Below are positions 18,041-26,764 of a stretch of DNA of 64,000 bases, piece by piece. The notes under the pieces were generated by a model that did not search any database, was not told where the DNA came from, and was given only the letters and a program-made list of their open reading frames with translations. The position numbers were made by a program, and so were the translations under genes. This DNA comes from an uncultured Jannaschia sp. (GTDB lineage: Bacteria > Pseudomonadota > Alphaproteobacteria > Rhodobacterales > Rhodobacteraceae). Position 1 is the first letter of the stretch, and every line of letters starts with the position of its first letter. The stretch covers positions 372,001-436,000 of the forward strand of contig CANLTZ010000001.1 of assembly GCA_947494145.1 (NCBI GenBank), written 5' to 3'.

Positions 18041-18366
18041 GGTTTTTCGGGCTGCTCTCCTGCATTGGAGGCGTCTGCCTCAACTAAAGAACCGCCTGCT
18101 TCCCTTCGCTCGGTGTGCAAGACGGTCCATCGCCGGGCCGTGGACTGGCGGTCCGACCCACCTGCTTCGGCGCTTTATGGCAGCCACATCCTATGAAGAA
18201 CGTAGCTTCGCGCCAACGGCAGCCAGATCGCCGGGCCGGGGGCCGGCCCGGCGATGGACCGGCGCCCTGCGGACTTGCGGCCGGTCCCGGGGCCTGCGGG
18301 ACGGTTCATGAATAATGGGAACCGGCACTGCTGTGCCACAGTCGGGGTCTTAGCAGATACGGGGCC
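18041..18366. other. 326-bp intergenic region with GC-rich hairpin repeats
   Basis: No credible gene. It holds a first GGTCCATCG-containing copy at 18121-18155 and a perfect 13-bp stem at 18227-18255 (ATCGCCGGGCCGG, loop GGG), followed by GGACCGGCGCCCTGC. The same words recur at 56599-56643 and in part near 50216-50325. Acts plausibly as a bidirectional stop between convergent genes. Confidence 0.55.
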
Positions 18367-19122
18367 CTAAGACCCCGCAGCCACTTCTGCCATGCCGGGC
18401 AACCGCTCTGCCGGAAACCCGGCTTCCACCATCAGCGCGTTGGAGCCTTCTTCGACCCGCTGCTCCATCAATGCCATGAAGGCCGTGCGGTTCAGGCCCG
18501 GGGGGATCGGCTCCATGAACTCCACCACAGCCACCCCCGGCTTGCGCAAAAGTCCGCGCTTGGGCCAGAACACGCCCACATTGGTGGCCACCGGCACACA
18601 GGCCTGCCCCAACTGATCGTAAAGCGCGTAGGTGCCCACTTTGTAAGGTAGATGCCGCCCCGGATCGACGCGCGTGCCTTGCGGATAGATCATGAGCTGC
18701 CCGTCATCGCGCTTGCCCGACCGGACCTCGCCCAACATCTTCTTGATCGCTTCCGACCGCTTCCCCCGTTCCACCGGGATGCAGCCCAGCCGCAATGCGT
18801 ATTGACCCAGGATCGGGGCGAATTTCAGGATGGATTTCATGATGAAGAAGCCGCGCGGGATTGCGACCCAGATCAGCAGGATATCCAGAAACGACTGGTG
18901 CTTGGCGGCGATCAACACACCGCCCGACGGGGCCTGTCCCCGGATTTCGCAGCGCAGGCCCACCACCTTCTCCAACAGCCAGATGGTGGAGCGGGCATAG
19001 GCCGTGCAACCCGCCCGCGCCCCTTCCGGCGAGGCGATGGCAAAGGGCAGGTAGGCCAGCCCCACCACGGGCATCCAGAGATACATGAGGATGTTGAAGA
19101 TGATCGATCGGATATATTGCAT
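18367..19122 (-). CDS. plsC: 1-acyl-sn-glycerol-3-phosphate acyltransferase
   Basis: 251 residues. N-terminal membrane anchor, then acyltransferase blocks: the HX4D motif as KHQSFLD near residue 77-83, the FIMKSILKFAPILG segment, and YPQGTRVDPG as the FPEGTR equivalent. Makes phosphatidic acid at the inner membrane. It lies 9 bp downstream of ftsX on the same strand; the ftsE-ftsX-plsC order recurs in relatives. Confidence 0.94.
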   Translation of the reverse strand: MQYIRSIIFNILMYLWMPVVGLAYLPFAIASPEGARAGCTAYARSTIWLLEKVVGLRCEIRGQAPSGGVLIAAKHQSFLDILLIWVAIPRGFFIMKSILKFAPILGQYALRLGCIPVERGKRSEAIKKMLGEVRSGKRDDGQLMIYPQGTRVDPGRHLPYKVGTYALYDQLGQACVPVATNVGVFWPKRGLLRKPGVAVVEFMEPIPPGLNRTAFMALMEQRVEEGSNALMVEAGFPAERLPGMAEVAAGS

Positions 19123-19131
19123 CCTCGCCCC

Positions 19132-20058
19132 TTACTCGAAACGGGCCAGGGCGCGAAAGGCCGCGCGTCGCGTCGCCAGAAATGCGACCGCACCCGCAAG
19201 CGGCGGCAACAGAACCGGCAGCAGCCAGCCCGCGCCACGAAAGCCCAGGCCCGTCAGGAAGCCACCGGCCTCATCCACTGGCGGCAAGAGCGCGATGGCC
19301 ACCATGCCCGCCACGGCCCCGATGGCCGCACCCCCAGCCGTCCGCAAGGTGAAGCGGCGCACGAAGGCGCGGGCAACATAGGCGTCTCGCGCGCCCACCA
19401 AGCGCAGCACGCGAATGACGGGGCGGCTGGCGGCCAAGGCGGCTTGGGCCGCAAGGGTGACCATGGCCGTCAGCGTGCCGGTGATCAGCACAAGCGACAG
19501 CCAGCCCAGACTGCGCAGCGTGCCTGCGGCCTCCACCAATGGCGCGCGCCAGCGAGTGTGGTCGTCGAACACAGCGCCGGGCACTTCGGCGGCCAAACGC
19601 AGGCGAAGCCCCTCGCGGTCGTAGCCATCGCCCGCGGGTTCCACCTCGATCAGGCGGGGCAGGGGCAGCCGGTCCAACGGCAGGTCGGGGCCCAGCCAGG
19701 GCTCAAGCAAGGCGGCCTGGGCCGCCTGGTCCAACGCCTCCACGCGGCCCACGCCGGGTGTTGCGTTCAAGATGGCCAGCACGGTGGCCACTTGCGCGTC
19801 GGCCTGTTCGGCGGGGGCCGATATCCGGATGGTTGCGGCCTGGGCCAAACTGTCGGCCCAGCTTTCGGCCAGGCGCCCCGTGGCCAGCGACAGGGCCAGG
19901 GCGAAGACCGCCAGAAAGGTCATCGACGCCGATGTCAGCACCGTCAGCCAGACCGTGTAGCCCGTGGGCGGAACCACGCGGTCGGCTTGCCGGTCGCCCA
20001 AGGCAGCCTCTAACAAGACGCGCAAACGCATCATCACCTGCGCCAGAACCGGTCTCAC
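19132..20058 (-). CDS. ftsX: Cell division protein FtsX-like permease
   Basis: 308 residues, four membrane segments (one after about residue 30, three in the C-terminal half) with a periplasmic domain between. FtsX partners FtsE and, in well studied bacteria, activates peptidoglycan hydrolases at the septum. The N-terminal part carries VWLTVLTSASMTFLAVFALA and the C-terminus VIRVLRLVGARDAYV. The start overlaps the ftsE stop by 4 bp. Confidence 0.92.
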   Translation of the reverse strand: MRPVLAQVMMRLRVLLEAALGDRQADRVVPPTGYTVWLTVLTSASMTFLAVFALALSLATGRLAESWADSLAQAATIRISAPAEQADAQVATVLAILNATPGVGRVEALDQAAQAALLEPWLGPDLPLDRLPLPRLIEVEPAGDGYDREGLRLRLAAEVPGAVFDDHTRWRAPLVEAAGTLRSLGWLSLVLITGTLTAMVTLAAQAALAASRPVIRVLRLVGARDAYVARAFVRRFTLRTAGGAAIGAVAGMVAIALLPPVDEAGGFLTGLGFRGAGWLLPVLLPPLAGAVAFLATRRAAFRALARFE

Positions 20059-20732
20059 AACTCCGCCCCTGCGGCTTGCAAAGTGCCGCCCGCCAGCCGC
20101 AGGACCCGGGCCGAGACGAGAGACTTCGCTGCCCGGATCAGGGCCATATCGTGGGTCGCCACCAGCACAGTCTTTCCCAGCTTGTTGAGCTCTGCCAGAA
20201 GCGAAAGAAGCCGCTGCGACATCTCCCAGTCGATATTGCCCGTGGGCTCATCTGCGATGATCACATCCGGGTCCATGATGATGGCGCGGGCCAAGGCGGC
20301 GCGCTGGCGTTCGCCCCCCGACAATTCTGGTGGCAGGGCGTTGGCGCGGGGGGCCAAGCCCACCCAGCCCAGAAGCTGGTCCAGATTGGCCGCTGCGGCG
20401 CCCACGTCTTGGCCGGACACGGTCAGCGGAAGCGCCACATTTTCACGAATGGAAAGGTGGTCCAGAAACTGGCAATCCTGATGCACCACGCCCACCCGGC
20501 GGCGTAGCATGGCCAATTGGTCGCGGCCCAGGCTGGCCGAGGGGCGGCCATCCAGCAGCACATCGCCCATGGTGGGTTTCAATTCCCCGTAACACAGCTT
20601 CAGGAGGGTGGTCTTGCCCGCGCCGGACGGCCCGGTCAGGAAATAGAACGAGCCAGCCGCGAACGCCATGTCGAGCCCCGCCAGCAAGCCCGTTCCGCCA
20701 TAGGAATATCCTGCGCCTCTGAGCTCGATCAT
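20055..20732 (-). CDS. ftsE: Cell division ATP-binding protein FtsE
   Basis: 225 residues from the ATG at 20732 (MIELRGAGYSY); an in-frame extension to 20996 crosses the divergent promoter region. Walker A GPSGAGKTT, signature LSGGERQRAALARA, Walker B DVIIADEPTGNID. Cytoplasmic ATPase of the FtsEX complex. Divergent from the zinc-ribbon gene. Confidence 0.95.
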   Translation of the reverse strand: MIELRGAGYSYGGTGLLAGLDMAFAAGSFYFLTGPSGAGKTTLLKLCYGELKPTMGDVLLDGRPSASLGRDQLAMLRRRVGVVHQDCQFLDHLSIRENVALPLTVSGQDVGAAAANLDQLLGWVGLAPRANALPPELSGGERQRAALARAIIMDPDVIIADEPTGNIDWEMSQRLLSLLAELNKLGKTVLVATHDMALIRAAKSLVSARVLRLAGGTLQAAGAEL

Positions 20733-20907
20733 TGCGCGCCCCCTGCCTCGCGCGCCCTTCTGCCTGAGCCTTGGTTTCGACGCAATCCGTGCGCCCGAGA
20801 CACAACCCCCCACACCAAGGCGCCCGTTAGGGTTGACTCCGCCAGGCCAATGGGGCGCGGTGTGGCCGATTGTTTTCGCACCCCAATCAGGGCAGGCCCC
20901 AGAACCG

Positions 20908-21972
20908 ATGCGCATCACTTGTCCCAACTGCAACGCGCAATACGAAATCGGCGAAGGTACGATTCCGGTCGATGGGCGCGATGTACAATGCTCCAATTGC
21001 GGGACGACCTGGTTTCAGGAAGGCCGCGCCGCGCCCGTCACGGCCGTGGAAGAACGGGCGGCGCGCCAGTCCGCGGCCCGTCCGCCTGCGCAACCTGATT
21101 TGATCGGCGATGAAGCTGACCAGGACGATGATGGGGATACGGACGCGGCGGAGCCCGCCAAACCCCCCGCGGCGCAACGCCCCGGGCGGGTCGCATCCGC
21201 CGACCAAAGCACGTTGGACATCCTGCGGGAGGAGCGCGCCCGCGAAGATCGGCTGCGCGCCCAGGCGACCGCAGGTCGCGCCGATGAGGCCGAAACCCCT
21301 CGCGAAACCGCTGCCGTCGAACGCGCCCGCATGGCCGCTGCCGCCACCGTCGCCCGCGCCCGCGACTCCGATAGTCGTCTTGATCCGACCGAGCCCGATG
21401 ACCTTCCGCCGCGATTGACCCCCGAAGATGACGTGACCGAGGCCATCGCGCAGACCCTGCGGGCCGCCATCCCGGAAGGACTAAGCCCTGCCAGCCCCAA
21501 AGCTGCTTCCGGGAAGGCAGCCGATGGCGATGCATCTGGCGACAAGGCCTCGGATCAGGAAGATACCTCTCCGGAGGCCGCGGCCGCTGCCGCTATGGCG
21601 GCAGCTGCCGCCGATGATGATGGGGTCGGGATATCGCCACGCGCCGCCCGCCGCGAATTGCTGCCCGACATCGAGGAAATCAATTCTTCGCTGCGCCCCG
21701 ATGAACGTGCGCTTGAAGCCGCGGGCGAGGTGGAAACACCAGCAGCTGAGCCCGTACATCGCGGCAGTGGTTTTCGCATTGGGTTTGCAGCCATGTGCCT
21801 GGCAATCTTGGCGCTTGTGTTGGTCTATGTCTTCGCCGGGACGATTGGTCAGGCGGTGCCCACGCTCGACGCGCCACTGCAAGCCTATGTGTCCTGGGTC
21901 GATATTCAGCGTGTCGCGCTGCAAACCAGTGTCGAAACCCTGACCGAGCGCATTTCACCCGAAGACGGATGA
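20908..21972 (+). CDS. Zinc-ribbon (MJ0042-type) membrane protein
   Basis: 354 residues from the ATG at 20908. The N-terminus is a four-cysteine zinc ribbon (CPNCNAQYEI, then CSNCGTTW), followed by about 220 charged, alanine-rich and probably disordered residues, and one membrane span near the C-terminus (GFAAMCLAILALVLVYVFAG). This family regularly sits next to ftsE in alphaproteobacteria. Its role is unknown; a regulatory or scaffolding role at the envelope is a guess. Confidence 0.85.
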   Translation: MRITCPNCNAQYEIGEGTIPVDGRDVQCSNCGTTWFQEGRAAPVTAVEERAARQSAARPPAQPDLIGDEADQDDDGDTDAAEPAKPPAAQRPGRVASADQSTLDILREERAREDRLRAQATAGRADEAETPRETAAVERARMAAAATVARARDSDSRLDPTEPDDLPPRLTPEDDVTEAIAQTLRAAIPEGLSPASPKAASGKAADGDASGDKASDQEDTSPEAAAAAAMAAAAADDDGVGISPRAARRELLPDIEEINSSLRPDERALEAAGEVETPAAEPVHRGSGFRIGFAAMCLAILALVLVYVFAGTIGQAVPTLDAPLQAYVSWVDIQRVALQTSVETLTERISPEDG

Positions 21973-22118
21973 AGCGGTTTTCGACAAACGCCCCGTCATA
22001 GCAGTGATTTTGCACTGACTCTCGGACCGACGATGGATCGGGTTTTTCTAAACCCGCCATAGGCATTCGTGCGTGATGTGCAGCGAGGACTGGGCCTCGG
22101 TGTGACGTCCCCGTTCGC

Positions 22119-24740
22119 TCAGAACCGGTCCAGAAGCCGTCGCAGGTAATCCAGTTCAATCTGAGGCCGGTCACGCTCACCGGAGCGGCGGCGGATCTCG
22201 TCACGCAGGTTGCGGGCCCGTCGCGCGGCGTCAGGTCCACCTAACAGGCTTTCATCCGTGCCAAGCTGGCCGCCTTGGCCCGACTGGCGGCCCAGGGGGT
22301 CACGGTCGCGGGCCCGGTTGTCCTGGCTTTGGGCCTGACCATTTTCGCCACCCTGCTGACCTTCCTGCTGGTTCTGCGCCAAGGCGCGGCCCAGTTCCTG
22401 CATCCCGTCGCGCAGCGCATCCATGGCGCGGGCCTGATCGTCGAGTGCCCCGCCCAGATTGCCTTCGGCCAAGTCACGCTCTGCGTCGCGCATGGCCTCT
22501 TCTGCGCGGCCCAGGGCTTCGCGCGCGGCTTCGCCTGCTTCGGTGTCGGCACCGGGCAGTGCGCCGCGCAATTGGTCCAGGCCGCGGCGCAGGGCCTCCT
22601 GCCGTTCCGCCAGGGTCTGGCCGTCCAACGCGCCGCCACCCTGCTGGTCCCCGGGCTGCGGGTTGCCGCCCTGGCTGCCATCGGGCCGCTCGGCCTGCTG
22701 GCTCTGACCTTGGCCACCGGGTTGGCTTTGCCCGGGCTGGCCCTGACCGGGCTGCGGCTGGCCCTGGCTTTGCTGGCCCTGGCCTTGCTGTCCTTGCTGG
22801 GGTTGGCCCTGTTGCTGGTTCTGACCAAATTGTTCCTGCAATTCGCGGAAGGCTTCGTCTGACAGATCCTGCTGTTCGCGCAGCGTCTCGCGCAACTCAT
22901 CCATGGCCTGTTCGCCCTCGCCGGGCTGGCCCTGGCCACCCTGACCTTGGGTGACCTGCATGTTCTCCATCATTTCCTGAAGCTGGCGCAGAAGTTCCTG
23001 GGCTTCGGCGGTGCGGCCTTGCTCCATCAATTCTTCGATGCGCTGCATCATTTGATCGAGCATATCGGGCGTGACTTCCTGGGTGTCGCCCTGGGCCTGC
23101 TGTTGTTGCTGGCCTTGGTCGCCCTGCTGCTGCGCAAGCTGACGGGTGTAATCGTCCATGGCACGGCGCATGTCATCCATGAGGCGGGCGATCTCTTCGG
23201 GCGGCGCGCCTTGGCGGATGGCCTCGGACAGACGGTCCTGTGCCTGACGCAGTCGCTCCAGCGCGCTGTCGAGGCTGTTTTCTTCCAGCCGGATCGCCGC
23301 TTGCCAGAGCATGTCTGCCACTTCGTCGCGGACTTCCGGCGTGAAGGCGTCGTCGCTGGCAAGCTGGCGGATGGCCATGCGCACGATCAGATAGGCCGTG
23401 GGGTTCTGCCAGGCATCGTCGGCCCGCCATGTGGCGGCCCGCAGGATGCGGGTGACCCGGGCGCGGTTGTCCCGGCTCCAGAACAGGTCGCGACGCTGTT
23501 CTACCAGGGCTGCGGCAATGGGATCGTAGAAGGGGCGGCCCGGCAAGTCCAAGGCGGCTTCGAAGCTGCCCGTCTGGCCCGCCGCGTCATCGGCTTCCAG
23601 CGTCACGGTCACGGGCATGCCCGCCAGTGGGTGCTCGGCCAGCGACGCACGGAAGGTCGCGACAACTTCGCCCCGATCACCCGCAATGGGCAGCGCCATG
23701 TCCAATTCCAAAGCCTCGCGGGGCTCAGGCGTGGCCACCAAGCCGTGACGCCGCTCGGGCGCATTTTCGTCCAGGGCGATGGTCACGCGGGCGGCGACGA
23801 TCCCGTGGTCGTCATTGCCCGTCCACGGCAGGGTGACGAGGTCGGGCTGTTCGAACGTGACATCACCGTCCAGGGCGATTTGTGGGATCGCATCCGGTGT
23901 GGCACTCAGCGTCCAAAGGGCAGGGCGACCGTCGATTTCGGGCGCGCCGTCAATGGCCAGCGTGCCCGATTGCGTGACGGTGAACTCCTGCAATGGCTCA
24001 ATCGGTACGGTCGTGTCGCGGCCCGACACGGTCTCACTGACCGAAAGCGCCCCGGATTGGCCGTAGAGGCGCAAAATGACCTGGGTGCCCTGGGGCACTT
24101 GCACTTCGCCCGGCGCGATTTCCGCCAGATAGAGCGTCGGTAGCCCCGTGTAGCGCGGCGGTTGCAGCCAGCCTTCCCAGGCCGGGCCGCTGGCTACGGC
24201 GGGCCCGGCACCAGCCACGTTGGGTAACGGCGGTGCACGCCAGAGCGTGCCGAACAAAAGCGCCACCGCCATGGCCAGCACCGCCATGTAGCGCAGCGCG
24301 TAAGGGTCGCGGGAGGCGATGCGCAGATCGGGCGCCACGGCCCGCGCGCCCGCCAGTCGCGCGGCCATACGCTTTCGGTGTACCTGCCAGACGGCAGCCG
24401 ATTGCGGATCGTCCCCGCCAATGGCGATGCCATCGTCGAGCGTGGCAAGGGGCCGCCCGGGCAAAGTCGCGTCAAGCCGTGCGCGTGCATCTTCAGCACT
24501 GGGCGCGCGGAAGCCGCGCAGTCCCAGAAAAAACAGCACCAGAGCAAGCAGGCCAAGCCCGCCCAAAAGGCTGAATTCCCACAAATTAGGGACAACATCT
24601 ATAGCCCAGACCGCGACGCCTGCGAAAGCCGCCGACCAGGCGGGCCAGAACGCGCGAGTAATCCGCTCAGCCCAAAGGCCCAGCCGGGTCAGGCGCAACT
24701 GGCGCGCCACCATATCGGTCGTCCGTTCGGTCTCGGCCAC
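22119..24740 (-). CDS. TIGR02302 family (DUF4175) large membrane-anchored protein
   Basis: 873 residues from a GTG at 24740 preceded by GGAGGG; an ATG at 24800 in frame is possible but would begin 12 bp from the lysA stop and adds unrelated residues. Two or three membrane segments near the N-terminus (residues about 40-120), a long periplasmic region, then a coiled, glutamine-rich stretch (about residues 590-780) with repeated QGQ/QPG units. Family function is unknown; it is conserved beside lysA and ftsE in this lineage. Likely in one operon with lysA. Confidence 0.85.
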   Translation of the reverse strand: MAETERTTDMVARQLRLTRLGLWAERITRAFWPAWSAAFAGVAVWAIDVVPNLWEFSLLGGLGLLALVLFFLGLRGFRAPSAEDARARLDATLPGRPLATLDDGIAIGGDDPQSAAVWQVHRKRMAARLAGARAVAPDLRIASRDPYALRYMAVLAMAVALLFGTLWRAPPLPNVAGAGPAVASGPAWEGWLQPPRYTGLPTLYLAEIAPGEVQVPQGTQVILRLYGQSGALSVSETVSGRDTTVPIEPLQEFTVTQSGTLAIDGAPEIDGRPALWTLSATPDAIPQIALDGDVTFEQPDLVTLPWTGNDDHGIVAARVTIALDENAPERRHGLVATPEPREALELDMALPIAGDRGEVVATFRASLAEHPLAGMPVTVTLEADDAAGQTGSFEAALDLPGRPFYDPIAAALVEQRRDLFWSRDNRARVTRILRAATWRADDAWQNPTAYLIVRMAIRQLASDDAFTPEVRDEVADMLWQAAIRLEENSLDSALERLRQAQDRLSEAIRQGAPPEEIARLMDDMRRAMDDYTRQLAQQQGDQGQQQQQAQGDTQEVTPDMLDQMMQRIEELMEQGRTAEAQELLRQLQEMMENMQVTQGQGGQGQPGEGEQAMDELRETLREQQDLSDEAFRELQEQFGQNQQQGQPQQGQQGQGQQSQGQPQPGQGQPGQSQPGGQGQSQQAERPDGSQGGNPQPGDQQGGGALDGQTLAERQEALRRGLDQLRGALPGADTEAGEAAREALGRAEEAMRDAERDLAEGNLGGALDDQARAMDALRDGMQELGRALAQNQQEGQQGGENGQAQSQDNRARDRDPLGRQSGQGGQLGTDESLLGGPDAARRARNLRDEIRRRSGERDRPQIELDYLRRLLDRF

Positions 24741-24786
24741 GTGTCCCTCCGTCGTGGTCGGGGCACTGGAAGCCCATTGGGTCAAT

Positions 24787-26061
24787 CTAGGAACGATCAA
24801 GCCATTCTGGAATGGTATCGCGCGAAATCATCTCGTCAAATGTGGGACGCGCGCGGATCACCGCGTATTGATCCCCGTCCACCAGCACTTCGGGGATCAG
24901 CGGGCGGGAATTGTATTCGCTCGCCATGACTGACCCGTAAGCACCGGCTGACCGAAAGGCGACCAATGCGCCGGCAGCGACCGGTGGCATCTGCCGGCCT
25001 TTGGCAAAGGTATCGCCACTTTCGCAGACCGGTCCCACGATGTCATAGGCGCGCGTCTCGATGCCCGGGGCAGGTTCGGTGACGGGGACGATGTCATGAT
25101 GCGCACCATACATCGACGGTCGGATCAGGTCGTTCATTGCCGCATCCAGGATCAGGAAATCCCGGCCCTCGCCTTCCTTGACGAAGATATTGGCAGCCAA
25201 CAGCACGCCTGCATTTCCGGCGATCAGGCGGCCTGGCTCGATCTCGATCTCACAACCCAGATGGCCCACTTCGTCGCGGATCACCTGGCCATATTCAAAA
25301 GGCACCGGCGGTGCGAGGTTTGAACGCGCATAGGGAATGCCCAGCCCACCGCCCAGGTCCAATCGGCTGATCGTGTGCCCATCGGCGCGCAAAGCCTCCG
25401 TCAGTTCCGCCACCTTGCGATAGGCTTGGCGAAACGGGTCCAGATCGGTGAGCTGACTGCCGATATGCACATCGATGCCCACGACCTGCAGGCCCGGCAA
25501 GGCGGCGATCTCGGCATAGACGTCACGGGCACGGGCAATGGGGATGCCGAACTTGTTTTCCGACTTGCCGGTGGCGATCTTCTCATGGGTTTTGGCGTCC
25601 ACATCGGGGTTGACGCGCACCGTCACGGGGATGGTCGCGCCCATCTCGGCGGCGATCTTCGATAGAAGCCGCATCTCCGGCTCGCTTTCGAGGTTGATCT
25701 GCCGCACGCCGCCCGCGACGACATGGCGCATCTCGGCTTCGGTCTTGCCCACGCCGGAAAAGACGATGCGGTCGCCCGGCACGCCTGCGGCTCGGGCCCG
25801 CCGATATTCGCCCTCAGAGACCACATCCATACCTGCGCCGGCATCGCCCAGCAGTTTCAGGATCGCCACATTGGATGCGGCCTTCACGGCGTAGCAGACC
25901 AGATGCGGCCCCCAATCCAGCGCCTCATCGAACAGCCGGTAATGCCGCAGCAGGGTGGCGGAGGAATAGACATAGGCTGGCGTGCCCACGCCGCGTGCGA
26001 TTTCGGGCAACGGCACGTCTTCGGCATGGAGAACGCCGTCGCGGTACAAGAAGTGGTCCAT
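24787..26061 (-). CDS. lysA: Diaminopimelate decarboxylase
   Basis: 424 residues from the ATG at 26061. Last step of lysine synthesis: meso-diaminopimelate to L-lysine. PLP lysine in CYAVKAASN, phosphate-binding glycine stretch LGGGLGIPY, and the C-terminal CESGDTFAKGR with the active-site cysteine. The start overlaps the stop of the upstream DUF2834 gene by one base (TGATG). Confidence 0.97.
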   Translation of the reverse strand: MDHFLYRDGVLHAEDVPLPEIARGVGTPAYVYSSATLLRHYRLFDEALDWGPHLVCYAVKAASNVAILKLLGDAGAGMDVVSEGEYRRARAAGVPGDRIVFSGVGKTEAEMRHVVAGGVRQINLESEPEMRLLSKIAAEMGATIPVTVRVNPDVDAKTHEKIATGKSENKFGIPIARARDVYAEIAALPGLQVVGIDVHIGSQLTDLDPFRQAYRKVAELTEALRADGHTISRLDLGGGLGIPYARSNLAPPVPFEYGQVIRDEVGHLGCEIEIEPGRLIAGNAGVLLAANIFVKEGEGRDFLILDAAMNDLIRPSMYGAHHDIVPVTEPAPGIETRAYDIVGPVCESGDTFAKGRQMPPVAAGALVAFRSAGAYGSVMASEYNSRPLIPEVLVDGDQYAVIRARPTFDEMISRDTIPEWLDRS

Positions 26062-26369
26062 CAGCGGCTCCGCAGCAGAAGATAAAGCGGCAAGCCCAGC
26101 GACACGCCGATCCCGTAGGTCGCCGGGATGGCGAGCAGGCCCAGCCAACGCTTTTTTGTGCAGCATTCCCAGATGATCCAGATGGTCAGCGTGACCGCCG
26201 CAACGGTCAGGTCCCAAACCAGGCCCGAGGTCGCATCATTGACATGCCATGCATCGACCATGGCGCCGAGATCCCAATCATTGGCCTGCAGCCAGGGCAG
26301 GAAGTAGCGAAACGGCAGGATGACGCCCAGAATACACAGGACAATCATCACGATGCGAAACGGGGTCAT
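26061..26369 (-). CDS. DUF2834 small membrane protein
   Basis: 102 residues from the ATG at 26369 after a GGAGGCG site; the in-frame extension to 26549 crosses a repeat element. Three hydrophobic segments and the pattern ILPFRYFLPWL match DUF2834. Function unknown. First gene of the operon with lysA and the TIGR02302 gene. Confidence 0.82.
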   Translation of the reverse strand: MTPFRIVMIVLCILGVILPFRYFLPWLQANDWDLGAMVDAWHVNDATSGLVWDLTVAAVTLTIWIIWECCTKKRWLGLLAIPATYGIGVSLGLPLYLLLRSR

Positions 26370-26449
26370 TTGCGCCTCCCTCACTGGGTCGCGCCCCCTT
26401 AGCGGAGCTTGGCCCAAGCTGGAAGATGCGAGGGGCCAGGCCCCTCGCG

Positions 26450-26590
26450 CTCCCCGGAGTATTTGCGCCAGGATGAAAGACAAAGGGAGCGCTATCCCAG
26501 CCGTCGTTTCGCCAAGTGGCGTCCAGTGCCGTTTATCAGCCCGTAACACCCCGCCGCCCCTTCATCCTGGTAGAAATACTCCGGGGGGAG
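26450..26590. repeat. Pair of inverted intergenic repeats (GGAGTATTT...CCAGGATGAA)
   Basis: The word GGAGTATTTgcgCCAGGATGAA at 26456-26477 recurs inverted at 26561-26584 (TTCATCCTGGtagAAATACTCC). The 395-bp gap between the DUF2834 gene and the ETF-QO gene (26370-26764) is otherwise without a credible gene. Related copies lie at 45887-45924, 46071-46105 and 61993-62018. Confidence 0.7.
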
Positions 26591-26764
26591 TCCCGGCTTG
26601 CCGGGACGGGGGGCTGGCCCCCCTTCCGACGTTGGGGCGGTTGGCGAGCGTCGATCACGGGTCATCACCCCCGCGACATGATGCAGCGTCACGATTGACC
26701 CTAACGTCACCCGACCCCATACCCCTGGGCGACTTTCGACACCAATCGATGCGGAGCCGCCCAG

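Noticed and set aside
18115-18315. Small plus-strand ORFs in the 18.0-18.4 kb gap
   Set aside because: They translate GC-rich hairpin repeats and lack ribosome-binding sites or family similarity.
24741-24800. ATG at 24800 as start of the TIGR02302 gene
   Set aside because: A GTG at 24740 directly follows GGAGGG, and the extra 20 residues do not look like the family N-terminus.
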